Of a stretch of 64,000 nucleotides of DNA, positions 47,278-57,625 are shown piece by piece. The position numbers and the translations under genes were made by a program. Numbering within the stretch: position 1 is the stretch's first letter; every line of letters begins with the position of its first letter. Below the pieces are notes generated by a model, which did no database searches, was not told the DNA's origin, and saw only the letters and a list, made by a program, of their open reading frames with translations. Origin of the DNA: Bordetella genomosp. 12 (GTDB taxonomy: Bacteria; Pseudomonadota; Gammaproteobacteria; Burkholderiales; Burkholderiaceae_B); NCBI RefSeq assembly GCF_002261355.1, contig NZ_NEVU01000001.1, positions 434,001 to 498,000 of the forward strand. The letters are read 5' to 3'.

Positions 47278-50200
47278 ATGCCTTACCCGCTGGACGCCTA
47301 TACGCGCGGCGCCGAGTTCGTTCGCCTTCTGGGCGAGCGCATCCTGATCCTGGACGGCGCCATGGGGACGATGATCCAGCGCTACAAGCTCAGCGAGGCC
47401 GATTTCCGCGGCGAGCGCTTTGCCGAGCACCACAAGGATCTCAAGGGCGACAACGAGCTGCTTTCGCTGCTGCGCCCCGATGTGATCTCCGAGATCCATC
47501 GGCAGTATCTCGAGGCGGGCGCCGATGTCATCGAAACCAATACCTTCGGCGCGACGGCCATCGCGCAGGGCGACTATGACCTGCCCGAGCTGGCCTATGA
47601 GCTGAACTTGGTCTCGGCCCGGTTGGCGCGGCAGGCCTGTGACGCCTACAGCACGCCCGAGCGGCCCCGCTTCGTGGCCGGCGCCCTGGGCCCGCAGCCC
47701 AAGACGGCGTCGATTTCGCCCGACGTCAATGATCCGGGCGCCCGCAATGTCACGTTCGAAGAATTGCGCCTGGCCTATGTCGAGCAATTAAACGGCCTGC
47801 TCGACGGCGACATCGACATCGTCCTGATCGAAACCATCTTCGATACGCTCAACGCCAAGGCAGCCATCTTCGCGGTGGAGCAAGTCTTCGCCGAGCGGGG
47901 CGTGCGCTTGCCGGTGATGATTTCCGGCACGGTGACCGACGCGTCGGGCCGCATCCTGTCGGGCCAGACGGTCGAGGCCTTCTGGAACTCCGTGCGCCAC
48001 GCGCGCCCGGTGACCGTGGGCCTGAACTGCGCGCTGGGCGCAGCGCTGATGCGTCCGTATGTGGCCGAGCTGTCCAAGATCTGCGACACCTATGTGTGCG
48101 TGTATCCCAACGCCGGTCTGCCCAACCCCATGGCCGAAACCGGCTTTGACGAAACGCCGGCCGATACCTCGGCCTTGCTGGAAGAGTTCGCCGCCTCGGG
48201 GCTGGTGAACATGGCCGGCGGCTGCTGCGGCACGACGCCAGACCACATCCGCGCCATCGCCGACAAGATCGAGCGCCTGACGCCGCGCGTGGTGCCCGAG
48301 ATCGCCGTCAAGACCCGCCTGTCCGGCCTCGAGCCCCTGAACATCGACGAAGAGACGCTTTTCATCAACGTGGGTGAGCGCACCAACGTCACCGGCTCGA
48401 AGATGTTCGCGCGCCTGATCCGCGAAGAAAAATACGATGAGGCGCTGGCCGTGGCGCGTCAGCAGGTCGAGAACGGCGCGCAGATCATCGATATCAACAT
48501 GGACGAGGCCATGCTGGATTCGGTGGCCTGCATGCACCGCTTCCTGAACCTCATTGCTTCCGAGCCCGATATCGCGCGCGTGCCGCTCATGATCGACAGC
48601 TCCAAATGGGAGGTGATCGAGACGGGCCTGAAATGCGTGCAGGGCAAGCCGGTGGTCAACTCGATCTCCATGAAGGAAGGCGAGGCGCCGTTCCGTGAAC
48701 ACGCGCGCCTGTGCCGGCTGTACGGCGCGGCCGTCGTGGTCATGGCGTTCGACGAGAAAGGGCAGGCCGACACGCTGCAGCGGCGCCAGGAAATCTGCGG
48801 CCGCGCCTACCGCATCCTGGTCGAGGAAGAGGGATTCCCGCCCGAAGACATCATTTTCGATCCCAATGTGTTCGCCGTGGCCACGGGCATCGACGAGCAC
48901 AATCATTACGCGGTGGACTTCATCGAGGGCACGCGCTGGATACGCCAGAACCTGCCGCATGCGCGGATCTCGGGCGGCATCTCCAACGTGAGCTTTTCCT
49001 TCCGGGGCAATGAGCCGATGCGGGAGGCCATCCATACGGTCTTCCTGTATTACGCCATCCGCGAAGGGCTGACCATGGGCATCGTCAACGCCGGTCAGTT
49101 GGGCGTGTACGCCGATCTGGACCCGGTGCTGCGGGATCTGGTCGAAGACGTGATCCTGGATCGCCCCGAGCCGCTGGGCAAAAAGGACGCCGAGGACGAG
49201 CGCACGCCCACCGAGCGGCTGGTGCAGTTCGCCGAGACGGTGCGGGGCTCGGGCGCGAAGAAAGAGGAAGACCTCGCCTGGCGCGCCCGCACCGTGGAGG
49301 ATCGCCTGTCGCACGCCCTGGTGCATGGCATCACGGCCTTCATCGTCGAAGATACCGAAGAGGTGCGTCAGAAGATCGCCGATCGTGGCGGGCGGCCCAT
49401 CGAGGTGATCGAAGGGCCGTTGATGGACGGCATGAATGTCGTGGGCGATCTGTTCGGCGCCGGCAAGATGTTCCTGCCGCAGGTGGTCAAGTCGGCGCGC
49501 GTGATGAAACAGGCGGTGGCGCATCTCATCCCCTTCATCGAGGAAGAGAAACGCCAGATCGCCGCCGCCGGGGGCGACGTCCGCGCCAAGGGCAAGATCG
49601 TCATCGCCACGGTCAAGGGCGATGTGCACGATATCGGCAAGAACATCGTGTCGGTGGTCTTGCAGTGCAACAACTTCGAAGTCGTCAACATGGGCGTGAT
49701 GGTTCCGTGCGCCCAGATCCTGGACAAGGCCAAGGAAGAAAACGCCGACATCATCGGGCTGTCTGGCCTGATCACGCCCAGCCTCGAAGAGATGGCCTAT
49801 GTGGCCGCCGAGATGCAGCGCGACCCCTACTTCCGCGACCGCAAAACGCCGCTGATGATCGGCGGGGCCACCACCAGCCGGGTGCACACCGCGGTGAAAA
49901 TCGCGCCGCATTACGAGGGGCCGGTGATTTACGTGCCCGACGCGAGCCGTTCAGTGGGCGTGGCCACCAGCTTGATGTCGGATCAGGCGCAGACCTATCT
50001 GGACGAGCTGGCGCAAGAGTATGAGGACGTGCGCCGCCGCCATGCCAACCGCAAGGCCACGCCGCTCATGCCGCTGGCCGAGGCGCGCGCCTCGCGCCCG
50101 CAAATCGATTGGGAGCATTACACGCCGCCGCGACCGAAGTTCATCGGCCGGCGCACCTTCAAGAGTTACGACCTGGCCGAGATCGCGCGCTACATCGATT

Positions 50201-51039
50201 GGGGCCCGTTCTTCATGACCTGGAGCCTGTTCGGCGCTTACCCGGCCATCCTGGATGACAAGGTGGTGGGCGAGCAGGCGCGCAAGGTGTTTGCCGAGGG
50301 CCAGGCCATGCTCAAACGCATCGTTGAAGGCCGCTGGCTGACCGCCAATGGCGTCGTGGGCTTTTATCCGGCCAACCGCGTCAACGATGAAGACATCGAG
50401 GTCTATCGTGACGAGACGCGCAGCGAAGTGCTGTTCACCTATCGCAACCTGCGTCAGCAGGGCGTCAAGCGCGAGGGGGTGAGCAACAAGTGCCTGGCCG
50501 ACTATATCGCGCCGCGCGACAGCGGCAAGCTGGACTACATCGGCCTGTTCGCCGTGACGGCCGGCCTGGGCATCGAGAAGAAAGAGGCCGAGTTCGACGC
50601 CGCGCTGGATGACTATTCCAGCATCATGCTCAAGTCGCTGGCCGACCGGCTGGCCGAGGCTTTCGCGGAGTGCCTGCACGCGCGCGTGCGGCGTGATCTG
50701 TGGGGCTATGCCGCCGATGAGCAGCTCGACAATGAGGCCCTCATTGCCGAGAAGTATGTGGGCATCCGCCCGGCGCCGGGCTATCCGGCTTGCCCCGAGC
50801 ACGTCGTCAAGCGCGATATGTTCCGCGTGCTTGAGGCCGACGATATCGGGATGGAACTGACCGACAGCTACGCGATGTTCCCAGCGTCCAGCGTGTCGGG
50901 CTTTTACTTCAGCCATCCGCAGTCGCAGTACTTCAACGTGGGCCCGATCGGTGAAGATCAATTGGCCGACTATGTGGCCCGCAGCGGTCGGACCGAGGAA
51001 GATCTGCGCCGCACGCTGGCGCCCAATCTGGGCCAGTGA
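47278..51039 (+). CDS. metH: B12-dependent methionine synthase
   Basis: Transfers methyl from methyltetrahydrofolate to homocysteine via cobalamin. The 1253-residue product has all four modules: homocysteine domain with zinc cysteines ([15 protein letters not shown]), pterin domain ([12 protein letters not shown]), B12 domain with D-x-H784-x2-G ([10 protein letters not shown]) and the SAM-dependent reactivation domain (from about residue 920). I chose ATG 47278; GTG 47263 and TTG 47242 are in frame and none has a strong ribosome site. It is divergent from the B12 receptor gene. Confidence 0.96.
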   Translation: MPYPLDAYTRGAEFVRLLGERILILDGAMGTMIQRYKLSEADFRGERFAEHHKDLKGDNELLSLLRPDVISEIHRQYLEAGADVIETNTFGATAIAQGDYDLPELAYELNLVSARLARQACDAYSTPERPRFVAGALGPQPKTASISPDVNDPGARNVTFEELRLAYVEQLNGLLDGDIDIVLIETIFDTLNAKAAIFAVEQVFAERGVRLPVMISGTVTDASGRILSGQTVEAFWNSVRHARPVTVGLNCALGAALMRPYVAELSKICDTYVCVYPNAGLPNPMAETGFDETPADTSALLEEFAASGLVNMAGGCCGTTPDHIRAIADKIERLTPRVVPEIAVKTRLSGLEPLNIDEETLFINVGERTNVTGSKMFARLIREEKYDEALAVARQQVENGAQIIDINMDEAMLDSVACMHRFLNLIASEPDIARVPLMIDSSKWEVIETGLKCVQGKPVVNSISMKEGEAPFREHARLCRLYGAAVVVMAFDEKGQADTLQRRQEICGRAYRILVEEEGFPPEDIIFDPNVFAVATGIDEHNHYAVDFIEGTRWIRQNLPHARISGGISNVSFSFRGNEPMREAIHTVFLYYAIREGLTMGIVNAGQLGVYADLDPVLRDLVEDVILDRPEPLGKKDAEDERTPTERLVQFAETVRGSGAKKEEDLAWRARTVEDRLSHALVHGITAFIVEDTEEVRQKIADRGGRPIEVIEGPLMDGMNVVGDLFGAGKMFLPQVVKSARVMKQAVAHLIPFIEEEKRQIAAAGGDVRAKGKIVIATVKGDVHDIGKNIVSVVLQCNNFEVVNMGVMVPCAQILDKAKEENADIIGLSGLITPSLEEMAYVAAEMQRDPYFRDRKTPLMIGGATTSRVHTAVKIAPHYEGPVIYVPDASRSVGVATSLMSDQAQTYLDELAQEYEDVRRRHANRKATPLMPLAEARASRPQIDWEHYTPPRPKFIGRRTFKSYDLAEIARYIDWGPFFMTWSLFGAYPAILDDKVVGEQARKVFAEGQAMLKRIVEGRWLTANGVVGFYPANRVNDEDIEVYRDETRSEVLFTYRNLRQQGVKREGVSNKCLADYIAPRDSGKLDYIGLFAVTAGLGIEKKEAEFDAALDDYSSIMLKSLADRLAEAFAECLHARVRRDLWGYAADEQLDNEALIAEKYVGIRPAPGYPACPEHVVKRDMFRVLEADDIGMELTDSYAMFPASSVSGFYFSHPQSQYFNVGPIGEDQLADYVARSGRTEEDLRRTLAPNLGQ

Positions 51040-51045
51040 GCGCGG

Positions 51046-51095
51046 GGGCTGCCGCAGACCGGCAGCCCTGCCTCACGCCCCGGTTAACGGGGTTT
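51046..51095 (+). terminator. Tandem hairpins after metH
   Basis: GGCTGCCG-CAGAC-CGGCAGCC (8 bp) is followed by CCCCG-GTTAA-CGGGG with TTTGT. The second overlaps the stop codon of the convergent methyltransferase gene. The short T-run makes a modest intrinsic terminator for metH. Confidence 0.45.
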
Positions 51096-51854
51096 GTAGA
51101 CCACGATGACGGCGTTGTCGCTCGTAAAGGAGCCGTCGTCCTGGATCTCGAAGTGCGTCTTGACGGGCTGCGGCGCGATGGCGGTCATCTCGCGCAGCGC
51201 GCGCACCAAAGGCTCGGGCGTGCGCATGCGCGCCACCCAGGACGCAAACTCCAGCGGCAGGCGGCGCAGGGTCATGCCTTGCAGCACGAAGCCCGCGTCG
51301 GCCAGCATGGCGATCCATTCGGCTTGCGAGTAGTCACGGACGTGCGAGGTATCGCGCAGCACTTCGATCGTCTGCAACCAGGTGTCGAGCAGCGCCTGGC
51401 CCGGCGAGACCACATCGGCGAAGACGGCGATGCCGCCCGGCTTGAGGACGCGGCGCGCTTCGCGCAGGCCCAGGCCCGGGTCTTCCCAGTGATGGGTGGA
51501 GTAACGGCTCATCACCAGATCGAACGCGCCGTCGTCAAAGGGCAGGCGCTCGGCCTTGCCCTGACAGGTGCGCAGATTGCTCAGGCCGCGTTTGGCGGCT
51601 TCGGCCTCCACCACGTCCAGCATGGCCTGCGACAGGTCATAGGCGACGACCTCGGCGACCAGCGGCGCCGCATTGAAGCTCACATGCCCGCCGCCACAGC
51701 CCATATCCAGCACGCGAGCCTGCGGGTGAGCGGCCGCGATACTGGCCATGTGTTGGAGATCTTCGCCCTGGGCGTGAACAGCGCTGGTCAGATAGGCGGA
51801 GGCCTGGGGGCTGAACTGGCGCTGGACGGCGGCGTCGTGGCTGGGTGCGGTCAT
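51084..51854 (-). CDS. SAM-dependent methyltransferase (class I, UbiE/YcgJ-like)
   Basis: A 256-residue methyltransferase with the SAM loop VLDMGCGGGHVSFNAA, the acidic motif after VAYDLS and the ERLPFDDGAFDLVMSR motif, ending in a helical substrate region. The family acts on small molecules; the substrate is not visible. It is divergent from a helix-turn-helix regulator across 81 bases, which may control it. Confidence 0.88.
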   Translation of the reverse strand: MTAPSHDAAVQRQFSPQASAYLTSAVHAQGEDLQHMASIAAAHPQARVLDMGCGGGHVSFNAAPLVAEVVAYDLSQAMLDVVEAEAAKRGLSNLRTCQGKAERLPFDDGAFDLVMSRYSTHHWEDPGLGLREARRVLKPGGIAVFADVVSPGQALLDTWLQTIEVLRDTSHVRDYSQAEWIAMLADAGFVLQGMTLRRLPLEFASWVARMRTPEPLVRALREMTAIAPQPVKTHFEIQDDGSFTSDNAVIVVYKPR

Positions 51855-51904
51855 GGGATTCCTTGGTGCGCGGAGAGGGTGCGGGCTAAGATAGGCAATC
51901 TACA

Positions 51905-51914
51905 GTACCCGTAC
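51905..51914. promoter_or_regulatory. Candidate operator GTAC-CC-GTAC
   Basis: A perfect dyad, GTAC-CC-GTAC, with near-symmetric flanks (A before, A after), lies in the 81-base divergent promoter between the methyltransferase and the MmyB-type regulator, 21 bases before the regulator start. Confidence 0.35.
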
Positions 51915-51935
51915 AAGACCATAGATCATCCTGGT

Positions 51936-52745
51936 ATGAATAGTGCCACCCCGGGCTCCTCCTTGCGCCGACAGAATCTGGGCGAGTTCGTGCGCAGCGC
52001 CCGCTCCCGCATCACCCCGCAGATGGCCGGCCTGCCGGCCGGTTCGCGCCGCCGCACCCCCGGTCTGCGCCGCGAAGAGGTGGCCCAGCTCTCGGATATC
52101 AGTGTCACCTGGTACACCTGGATAGAGCAGGGCCGCGAGGTGTCGGTGTCGCCGGCGGTGTGGTCGCGCATAGCCAATGTGCTGCAACTGGCGCGCGCCG
52201 AAAGAGCCTATCTCTTTGAGCTGGCCGAGTGCGCCGATCCCCAGCATCCGCGCGACGAGCCGGCCGGGGCGGCCGGCCTGCTGCTGCAAGCGTGTGTGGA
52301 CGCGGTGACTGCGCCGGCCTATGTTCTGGATCGCGCCTGGCGGGTGCTCGCCAGCAATACCGCCATGCGCGTCCTGTTCGATCACTGGCCGGAGCGCGAC
52401 CCGCAGCCGAATCTGCTGCATTACATCTTTCTGGATCCGGCTGCGCGGTCGCTGGTCGTGGATTGGGAGCAGCGCGCCCGGCGCGTGGTGGCCGAATTCC
52501 GCGCCGATGCCGGCGCGCATCTGGATGAGCCCGATGTGCGCGGGCTCATCGATGAGCTCGAGCGCTCCAGCGCGGTGTTTGCGCACTGGTGGACGCGCCA
52601 TGCCGTGGTCGACCGCGAGGGCGGGCTGCGCGACTTCAATCATCCGGTGCGCGGTCTGCTGCGCTATCAACAGGTGACTTTCCGCCTGGCGACCCATCCC
52701 GAGCTCAAGCTGGTGATGCTGCTGCGCGATAACGCGGCAGGTTGA
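51936..52745 (+). CDS. Helix-turn-helix regulator with MmyB-like ligand domain
   Basis: A 269-residue regulator. The N-terminal Xre-type domain is typical of the MmyB group (GSRRRTPGLRREEVAQLSDISVTWYTWIEQGR) and the C-terminal half is a PAS-like MmyB ligand domain (AYVLDRAWRVLASN, later HPELKLVMLL). Related proteins bind fatty acids and control neighbouring oxidoreductase or methyltransferase genes. It is divergent from the methyltransferase gene, its likely target. Confidence 0.88.
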   Translation: MNSATPGSSLRRQNLGEFVRSARSRITPQMAGLPAGSRRRTPGLRREEVAQLSDISVTWYTWIEQGREVSVSPAVWSRIANVLQLARAERAYLFELAECADPQHPRDEPAGAAGLLLQACVDAVTAPAYVLDRAWRVLASNTAMRVLFDHWPERDPQPNLLHYIFLDPAARSLVVDWEQRARRVVAEFRADAGAHLDEPDVRGLIDELERSSAVFAHWWTRHAVVDREGGLRDFNHPVRGLLRYQQVTFRLATHPELKLVMLLRDNAAG

Positions 52746-52761
52746 GCCGCGCGGCCGGCCC

Positions 52762-53835
52762 TCAGGCCTGCAGCGTCAGCATGCCGGGCAGGCCGGCTTC
52801 GGTCAGGCCCAGCAGCAGCTTCTTGATGGGCGCGGGCAAGGCGATCGTGCCCAATTCGCCGGCCGGCACCCAGCGCGCGGGCAGCGCGCCCGCGCTCAGG
52901 CCGGCCAGGCGCACCGGCACATACCAGGGCCGCACGTGCAGCCGGTAATGGGTGAAGGTGTGGGCGAAGGCGGCCAGCTCATAGTGCGCTTGCGGCTCCA
53001 GCCCCAGCGAGCGGGAGGCCAGCCGGGCATCGCCGGCGGCGTCGAACTCCGGCAGGCTCCAGAGCCCGCCCCAGATGCCGGGCGACGGCCGCTGCTGCAG
53101 CAGGATGGCGCCGTCGTGTTCGAGCACCAGCATCGCGGTCTGTCGTTCGGGGACCGCGCGGCGCGTCTTCGGGGTGGGGAGTTCCTGCTGGCGCCCGTCG
53201 CGGCGCGCGATACAGGATGGCGCCACCGGGCAGCGTTCGCAGGCCGGTTTGCCGCGCGTGCACAGCGTCGCGCCCAGGTCCATCAGCCCCTGGGTGTAGG
53301 CGGTCATGTCCAGATCGGGCACGGCCCGCACCTGGTCTTCGGCCAGTTGCCAGAGGCGGCTCTCGACCTCGCGCCGGGCGGGGTCTCCCTCGATCCCGAA
53401 ATGGCGCGTGAACACGCGCTTGACGTTGCCGTCCATGATGGGCGAGCGCTCGCCATAGGCAAAGGCCGCGATGGCCGCCGCCGTGGAGCGCCCGATCCCG
53501 GGCAGCGTGGCGATGCGCTCGGCATCGGGCGGGAAGCGGCCTTCCCATAGCGCCATGATGTCTTGCGCGCAGCGGTGCAGGTTGCGCGCACGCGCGTAGT
53601 AGCCCAGGCCGGCCCAATACGGCATGACCTCCTCCTGGCTGGCGGCAGCCAGCGCCGCGACATCCGGAAAGCGCGCCAGAAAGCGCTCGAAATAGGGGAT
53701 GACGGTGGCGACCTGGGTCTGCTGCAGCATGATCTCCGAGAGCCAGATGCGGTAGGGGTCCCGGGTGTTCTGCCAAGGCAGGAGATGGCGGCCGTGATGG
53801 GCCTGCCAGTCGGCGATGAGGGCGGCGAATTCCAT
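52762..53835 (-). CDS. mutY: A/G-specific adenine DNA glycosylase
   Basis: Removes adenine mispaired with 8-oxoguanine. The 357-residue product has the catalytic Glu E34 in LSEIMLQQTQV, the helix-hairpin-helix LPGIGRSTAAAIAAFAYG with the catalytic Asp in MDGNVKRV, the 4Fe-4S cysteines C-x6-C-x2-C-x5-C (CTRGKPACERCPVAPSC) and a C-terminal NUDIX-like domain for 8-oxoG recognition. It is divergent from the indolepyruvate oxidoreductase gene across 154 bases. Confidence 0.96.
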   Translation of the reverse strand: MEFAALIADWQAHHGRHLLPWQNTRDPYRIWLSEIMLQQTQVATVIPYFERFLARFPDVAALAAASQEEVMPYWAGLGYYARARNLHRCAQDIMALWEGRFPPDAERIATLPGIGRSTAAAIAAFAYGERSPIMDGNVKRVFTRHFGIEGDPARREVESRLWQLAEDQVRAVPDLDMTAYTQGLMDLGATLCTRGKPACERCPVAPSCIARRDGRQQELPTPKTRRAVPERQTAMLVLEHDGAILLQQRPSPGIWGGLWSLPEFDAAGDARLASRSLGLEPQAHYELAAFAHTFTHYRLHVRPWYVPVRLAGLSAGALPARWVPAGELGTIALPAPIKKLLLGLTEAGLPGMLTLQA

Positions 53836-53989
53836 GCGGGGATTATCGCATCGCCCTATTGCGGGGACGGTTGGGGACGAGTAAAAAGGGAGAAAACAAC
53901 AAGGCGTAAGCGCCCGACGCAGCGGTCAGTGTGCCCCACAAGGGCTGTTTCGAGCGCTGGTGTCGGCAATCCTCACCAACGGAGTAGAC

Positions 53990-56900
53990 ATGAATGCCCC
54001 TCTCACGCCGGCGCAGCGCGCCGCGCTACAGTCCGTGCATCTGGACGACAAATACACCCTGCAAACCGGCCGAGCCTGGATGAGCGGCATCCATGCCCTC
54101 GTGCGTCTGCCCATGATGCAGCGCGAGCGCGATGCCCGCGTCGGCCTGAATACCGCTGGCTTCATCTCCGGCTACCGGGGCTCGCCCCTGGGCGGGGTGG
54201 ACCAGAACATGTGGAAGGCAGCCAAGTACCTGAAGGAACATCACATCGAGTTCCAGCCGGGCATCAACGAGGACCTGGCCGCCACCGCCGTGTGGGGGTC
54301 GCAGCAGGTCAATCTCTTCCCGGGCGCCAAGTACGACGGTGTGTTCGGCATGTGGTACGGCAAGGGCCCCGGCGTGGACCGCTGCGGTGACGTCTTCAAG
54401 CATGCCAACGCGGCTGGCACGTCGCGCCATGGCGGCGTGCTGGTGGTGGCCGGTGACGACCATCCCGCCAAGTCGTCCACCCTGCCGCATCAGAGCGACC
54501 ACATCCTGAAGGCCTGCATGATTCCGGCGCTGTTTCCGTCCAGCGTCCAGGAAGTGCTGGATTTCGGCCTGCACGGCTGGGCCATGAGCCGCTATGCCGG
54601 GGTCTGGGTGGGCTTGAAAACCATCACCGATATCGTTGAGGTGTCGGCCTCGGTGGAGGTCGACAGCGAGCGGGTGCGCATCGTGCTGCCGGAGGATTTC
54701 ATGCCGCCGCCGGATGGCCTGAATATCCGCCTGCCCGACACGCCCCTGCAGCAGGAAGCGCGCCTGCTCGACTACAAACTGTACGCGGCGCTGGCCTATG
54801 CGCGCGCCAACAAGCTCAACCGCGAGCTCTGGACCGTGCCGCAGGACCGCGCGCGGTTCGGCATCATCACTTCCGGCAAGGCCTACCTCGATACGCGGCA
54901 GGCCCTGGCCGATCTGGGCCTGTCCGAGCAGGCCTGTCAGCGGATCGGGCTGCGCCTGTTCAAGGTCGGCATGGTGTGGCCGCTGGAGGCCACCGGTGTG
55001 CAGCAGTTCGCCGAGGGCCTGGATGAAATCCTGGTGGTCGAGGAAAAGCGCCAGGTCATCGAATATCAGCTCAAGGAAGAACTGTTTTCCTGGATAGGCA
55101 CGGGCAAGAAGATCCCGCGCGTGGTCGGCAAGTTCGACGACAAGGACGGCGGCGAGTGGTCGGTGCCGCAAGGCAATTGGCTGCTGCCGGCCCACTATGA
55201 ATTCTCCCCGGCGATGGTCGCCAAGGCCGTCGGCGCGCGTCTGCTGCGCCTGGCGTTGCCCGAAGACGTGCGCGCCGGCATCCAGGCCCGGCTGGCCTTC
55301 ATCGACGAGCGCGAGAAAGCGCTGGCCAAGCCGCGTCTGGTGGTCGATCGCAAGCCCTGGTTCTGTTCGGGCTGTCCGCACAATACCTCGACCCGCCTGC
55401 CGGAAGGCTCGCGCGGGCTGGCCGGCATCGGCTGCCACTACATGGTGACCTGGATGGGGCGCAACACCCAGGTCTTCACCCAGATGGGGGGCGAGGGCGT
55501 CCCCTGGCTGGGGCAGGCGCCGTTTACCGAAGAAAAACATGTCTTTGCCAATCTGGGCGATGGCACGTATTTTCATTCCGGCCTGCTGGCCATCCGCGCC
55601 GCGGTCGCCGCCAAGGCGCCCATCACCTACAAAATTCTCTTTAACGACGCGGTGGCCATGACGGGCGGCCAGCCGGTCGACGGCCCCATCAGTGTGCCCA
55701 TGATCACCCGGCAGATGGCGGCCGAGGGCATCCAGAAGATCATCATCGTCACCGATGAACCGGAGAAGTATCAGCACGCCACCGGGCTGGCGCCGGGGGT
55801 GCCGGTCAAGCATCGCGACGAGCTCGATGGCGTCATGCGCGAGCTGCGCGAGTATCCGGACGTATCCATCCTCATCTACGACCAGACTTGCGCTACCGAA
55901 AAGCGCCGGCGCCGCAAGCGCAACGCCTATCCGGACCCCGCCCGCCGCGTGGTCATCAATGAGCGCGTCTGCGAGGGCTGCGGCGATTGCTCCGAGAAAT
56001 CGCATTGCCTGTCGGTCGAGCCGCTGGAGACGGAGTTCGGGCGCAAGCGCACCATCAACCAGTCGAGCTGCAACAAGGACTTCTCCTGCCTCAAGGGGTT
56101 TTGCCCCAGTTTCGTGACGGTCGAAGGCGGCAAGCTGCGCAAGCCGCGCGCGCTCGCCGCCGAAGGCGATATCGCCGCCGGACTGGCCGAACCGCGCCAG
56201 GCGGCGATCGACGGGCATTACGGTGTGTTCATTGCCGGTGTGGGCGGCACCGGCGTGGTCACCATCGGGCAGTTGATCGGCATGGCCGCGCATCTGGAAG
56301 GCAAGGGATGCTCCGTCCTGGATATGGCCGGGCTGGCCCAGAAGGGCGGTGCGGTGTACTCCCACGTGGTGCTGGCCCCGACGCCGGGCGAGCTGATGAA
56401 CACCCGCGTGGCCATGGGCGAGGCCGACCTGGTGCTGGCCGGCGATCTGGTGGTGGGCACCAGCCAGGAAGCCGTGGCGCGCATGCGCCCGGACCGCACG
56501 CGCGCCTTGGTCAACACCGATGTCGCCCCGACCGCCGCCTTTGTGCACAACCCGGACTGGACACTGCCCGGCTCCGATCTGCAGGGTGATCTGCAGCGCG
56601 TCTGCGCGGCGGTCTCGCAGATCGATGCCGCCGCGCTTGCCGTGGGCCTGCTGGGCGACGCCATTTACGCCAATCCGCTCATGATGGGTTATGCCTATCA
56701 AAAGGGCTGGCTGCCGCTGGGCGAAGCCGCGTTGTTGCGCGCCATTGAACTCAACGGCCAGCAGGTGCCCAACAATCTGGCCGCGTTTGCCTGGGGCCGG
56801 CGCGCGGCGGCGGATCTGTCCGCGGTGCAGGCGCTGATCGGGCAGGCCCCGGCCAGCCAGGAAGCGGAAATCGTCGAGGTGCGGCGCGGCGACAAGGCCG

Positions 56901-57586
56901 TGGTGGACTTCAAGCGTCCCGCCACCGGGCTGGCGCAGACCGTGCAGGTGCGCCGCGACTTCCTGACGGCCTATCAGAACGCCGCTTACGCCAAGCGTTA
57001 TACGGACCTGGTGGATCAGGTGGCGCAGGCCGAGCGCGCCGCCACGGGCACCACCCGGCTGGCCGAGGCGGTGGCGCAGAACTACTTCAAGCTCATGGCC
57101 TACAAGGACGAGTACGAAGTGGCCCGGCTCTACAGCGACGGCGAATTCATCAAGAAAGTGGCCGCGCAATTCGAGGGCGATTGGAAGCTGAAGTTCTACC
57201 TCGCGCCGCCCATGACGGCCAAGCGCGATGCGCAGGGCGTCATGCAGAAGCGCGCTTACGGGCCGGGCATGTTGCGGGTGTTCGCTTTGCTGGCACGGCT
57301 GCGCTTTTTGCGCGGCACGCCGCTGGATGTCTTCGGGCGTACGGCCGAGCGGCGCGCCGAGCGGGAGTTGATTCGCGAGTATGCCCAGCACATGACCGCC
57401 GTCATCGGCAAACTCAATCGGGGCAATCTCGAACCGGCCGTGGCGCTGGCCAGCCTGCCGCAGGAGATCCGCGGCTATGGCCACGTCAAGGAAGCGGCGA
57501 TGGCACGCGCCGAGCAAAAGCGCGAGGTGCTGCTGCGCGAGTTCAGCGCCGCGGTGCTGCCCCTGGGCGGCGCACGGGCCGCCTGA
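53990..57586 (+). CDS. Indolepyruvate ferredoxin oxidoreductase, fused subunits
   Basis: A 1198-residue TPP-dependent 2-oxoacid:ferredoxin oxidoreductase that decarboxylates aryl- or branched-chain 2-oxoacids to acyl-CoA. The N-terminal half carries the alpha fold (NTAGFISGYRGSPLGGVD) and the TPP site (GDGTYFHSG and FNDAVAMTGGQPVDG, residues about 523-570); cysteine clusters near 657-700 (CEGCGDCSEKSHC, CNKDFSCLKGFC) bind Fe-S; the gamma-like domain begins about 740 (GVGGTGVVTIGQL). GGAG precedes the ATG by five bases. Fusion of alpha and gamma is normal for this aerobic-type family. Confidence 0.93.
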   Translation: MNAPLTPAQRAALQSVHLDDKYTLQTGRAWMSGIHALVRLPMMQRERDARVGLNTAGFISGYRGSPLGGVDQNMWKAAKYLKEHHIEFQPGINEDLAATAVWGSQQVNLFPGAKYDGVFGMWYGKGPGVDRCGDVFKHANAAGTSRHGGVLVVAGDDHPAKSSTLPHQSDHILKACMIPALFPSSVQEVLDFGLHGWAMSRYAGVWVGLKTITDIVEVSASVEVDSERVRIVLPEDFMPPPDGLNIRLPDTPLQQEARLLDYKLYAALAYARANKLNRELWTVPQDRARFGIITSGKAYLDTRQALADLGLSEQACQRIGLRLFKVGMVWPLEATGVQQFAEGLDEILVVEEKRQVIEYQLKEELFSWIGTGKKIPRVVGKFDDKDGGEWSVPQGNWLLPAHYEFSPAMVAKAVGARLLRLALPEDVRAGIQARLAFIDEREKALAKPRLVVDRKPWFCSGCPHNTSTRLPEGSRGLAGIGCHYMVTWMGRNTQVFTQMGGEGVPWLGQAPFTEEKHVFANLGDGTYFHSGLLAIRAAVAAKAPITYKILFNDAVAMTGGQPVDGPISVPMITRQMAAEGIQKIIIVTDEPEKYQHATGLAPGVPVKHRDELDGVMRELREYPDVSILIYDQTCATEKRRRRKRNAYPDPARRVVINERVCEGCGDCSEKSHCLSVEPLETEFGRKRTINQSSCNKDFSCLKGFCPSFVTVEGGKLRKPRALAAEGDIAAGLAEPRQAAIDGHYGVFIAGVGGTGVVTIGQLIGMAAHLEGKGCSVLDMAGLAQKGGAVYSHVVLAPTPGELMNTRVAMGEADLVLAGDLVVGTSQEAVARMRPDRTRALVNTDVAPTAAFVHNPDWTLPGSDLQGDLQRVCAAVSQIDAAALAVGLLGDAIYANPLMMGYAYQKGWLPLGEAALLRAIELNGQQVPNNLAAFAWGRRAAADLSAVQALIGQAPASQEAEIVEVRRGDKAVVDFKRPATGLAQTVQVRRDFLTAYQNAAYAKRYTDLVDQVAQAERAATGTTRLAEAVAQNYFKLMAYKDEYEVARLYSDGEFIKKVAAQFEGDWKLKFYLAPPMTAKRDAQGVMQKRAYGPGMLRVFALLARLRFLRGTPLDVFGRTAERRAERELIREYAQHMTAVIGKLNRGNLEPAVALASLPQEIRGYGHVKEAAMARAEQKREVLLREFSAAVLPLGGARAA

Positions 57587-57592
57587 AGCCCC

Positions 57593-57625
57593 GCCCGGCG
57601 CGCGATCCTGCTTCAGGCGCCGGGC
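57593..57625. terminator. Hairpin between convergent indolepyruvate oxidoreductase and LysR genes
   Basis: GCCCGGCG (57593) pairs with CGCCGGGC (57618) across a 17-base loop, covering the end of the LysR gene. There is no T-run, so it may act as a weak bidirectional terminator. Confidence 0.35.
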
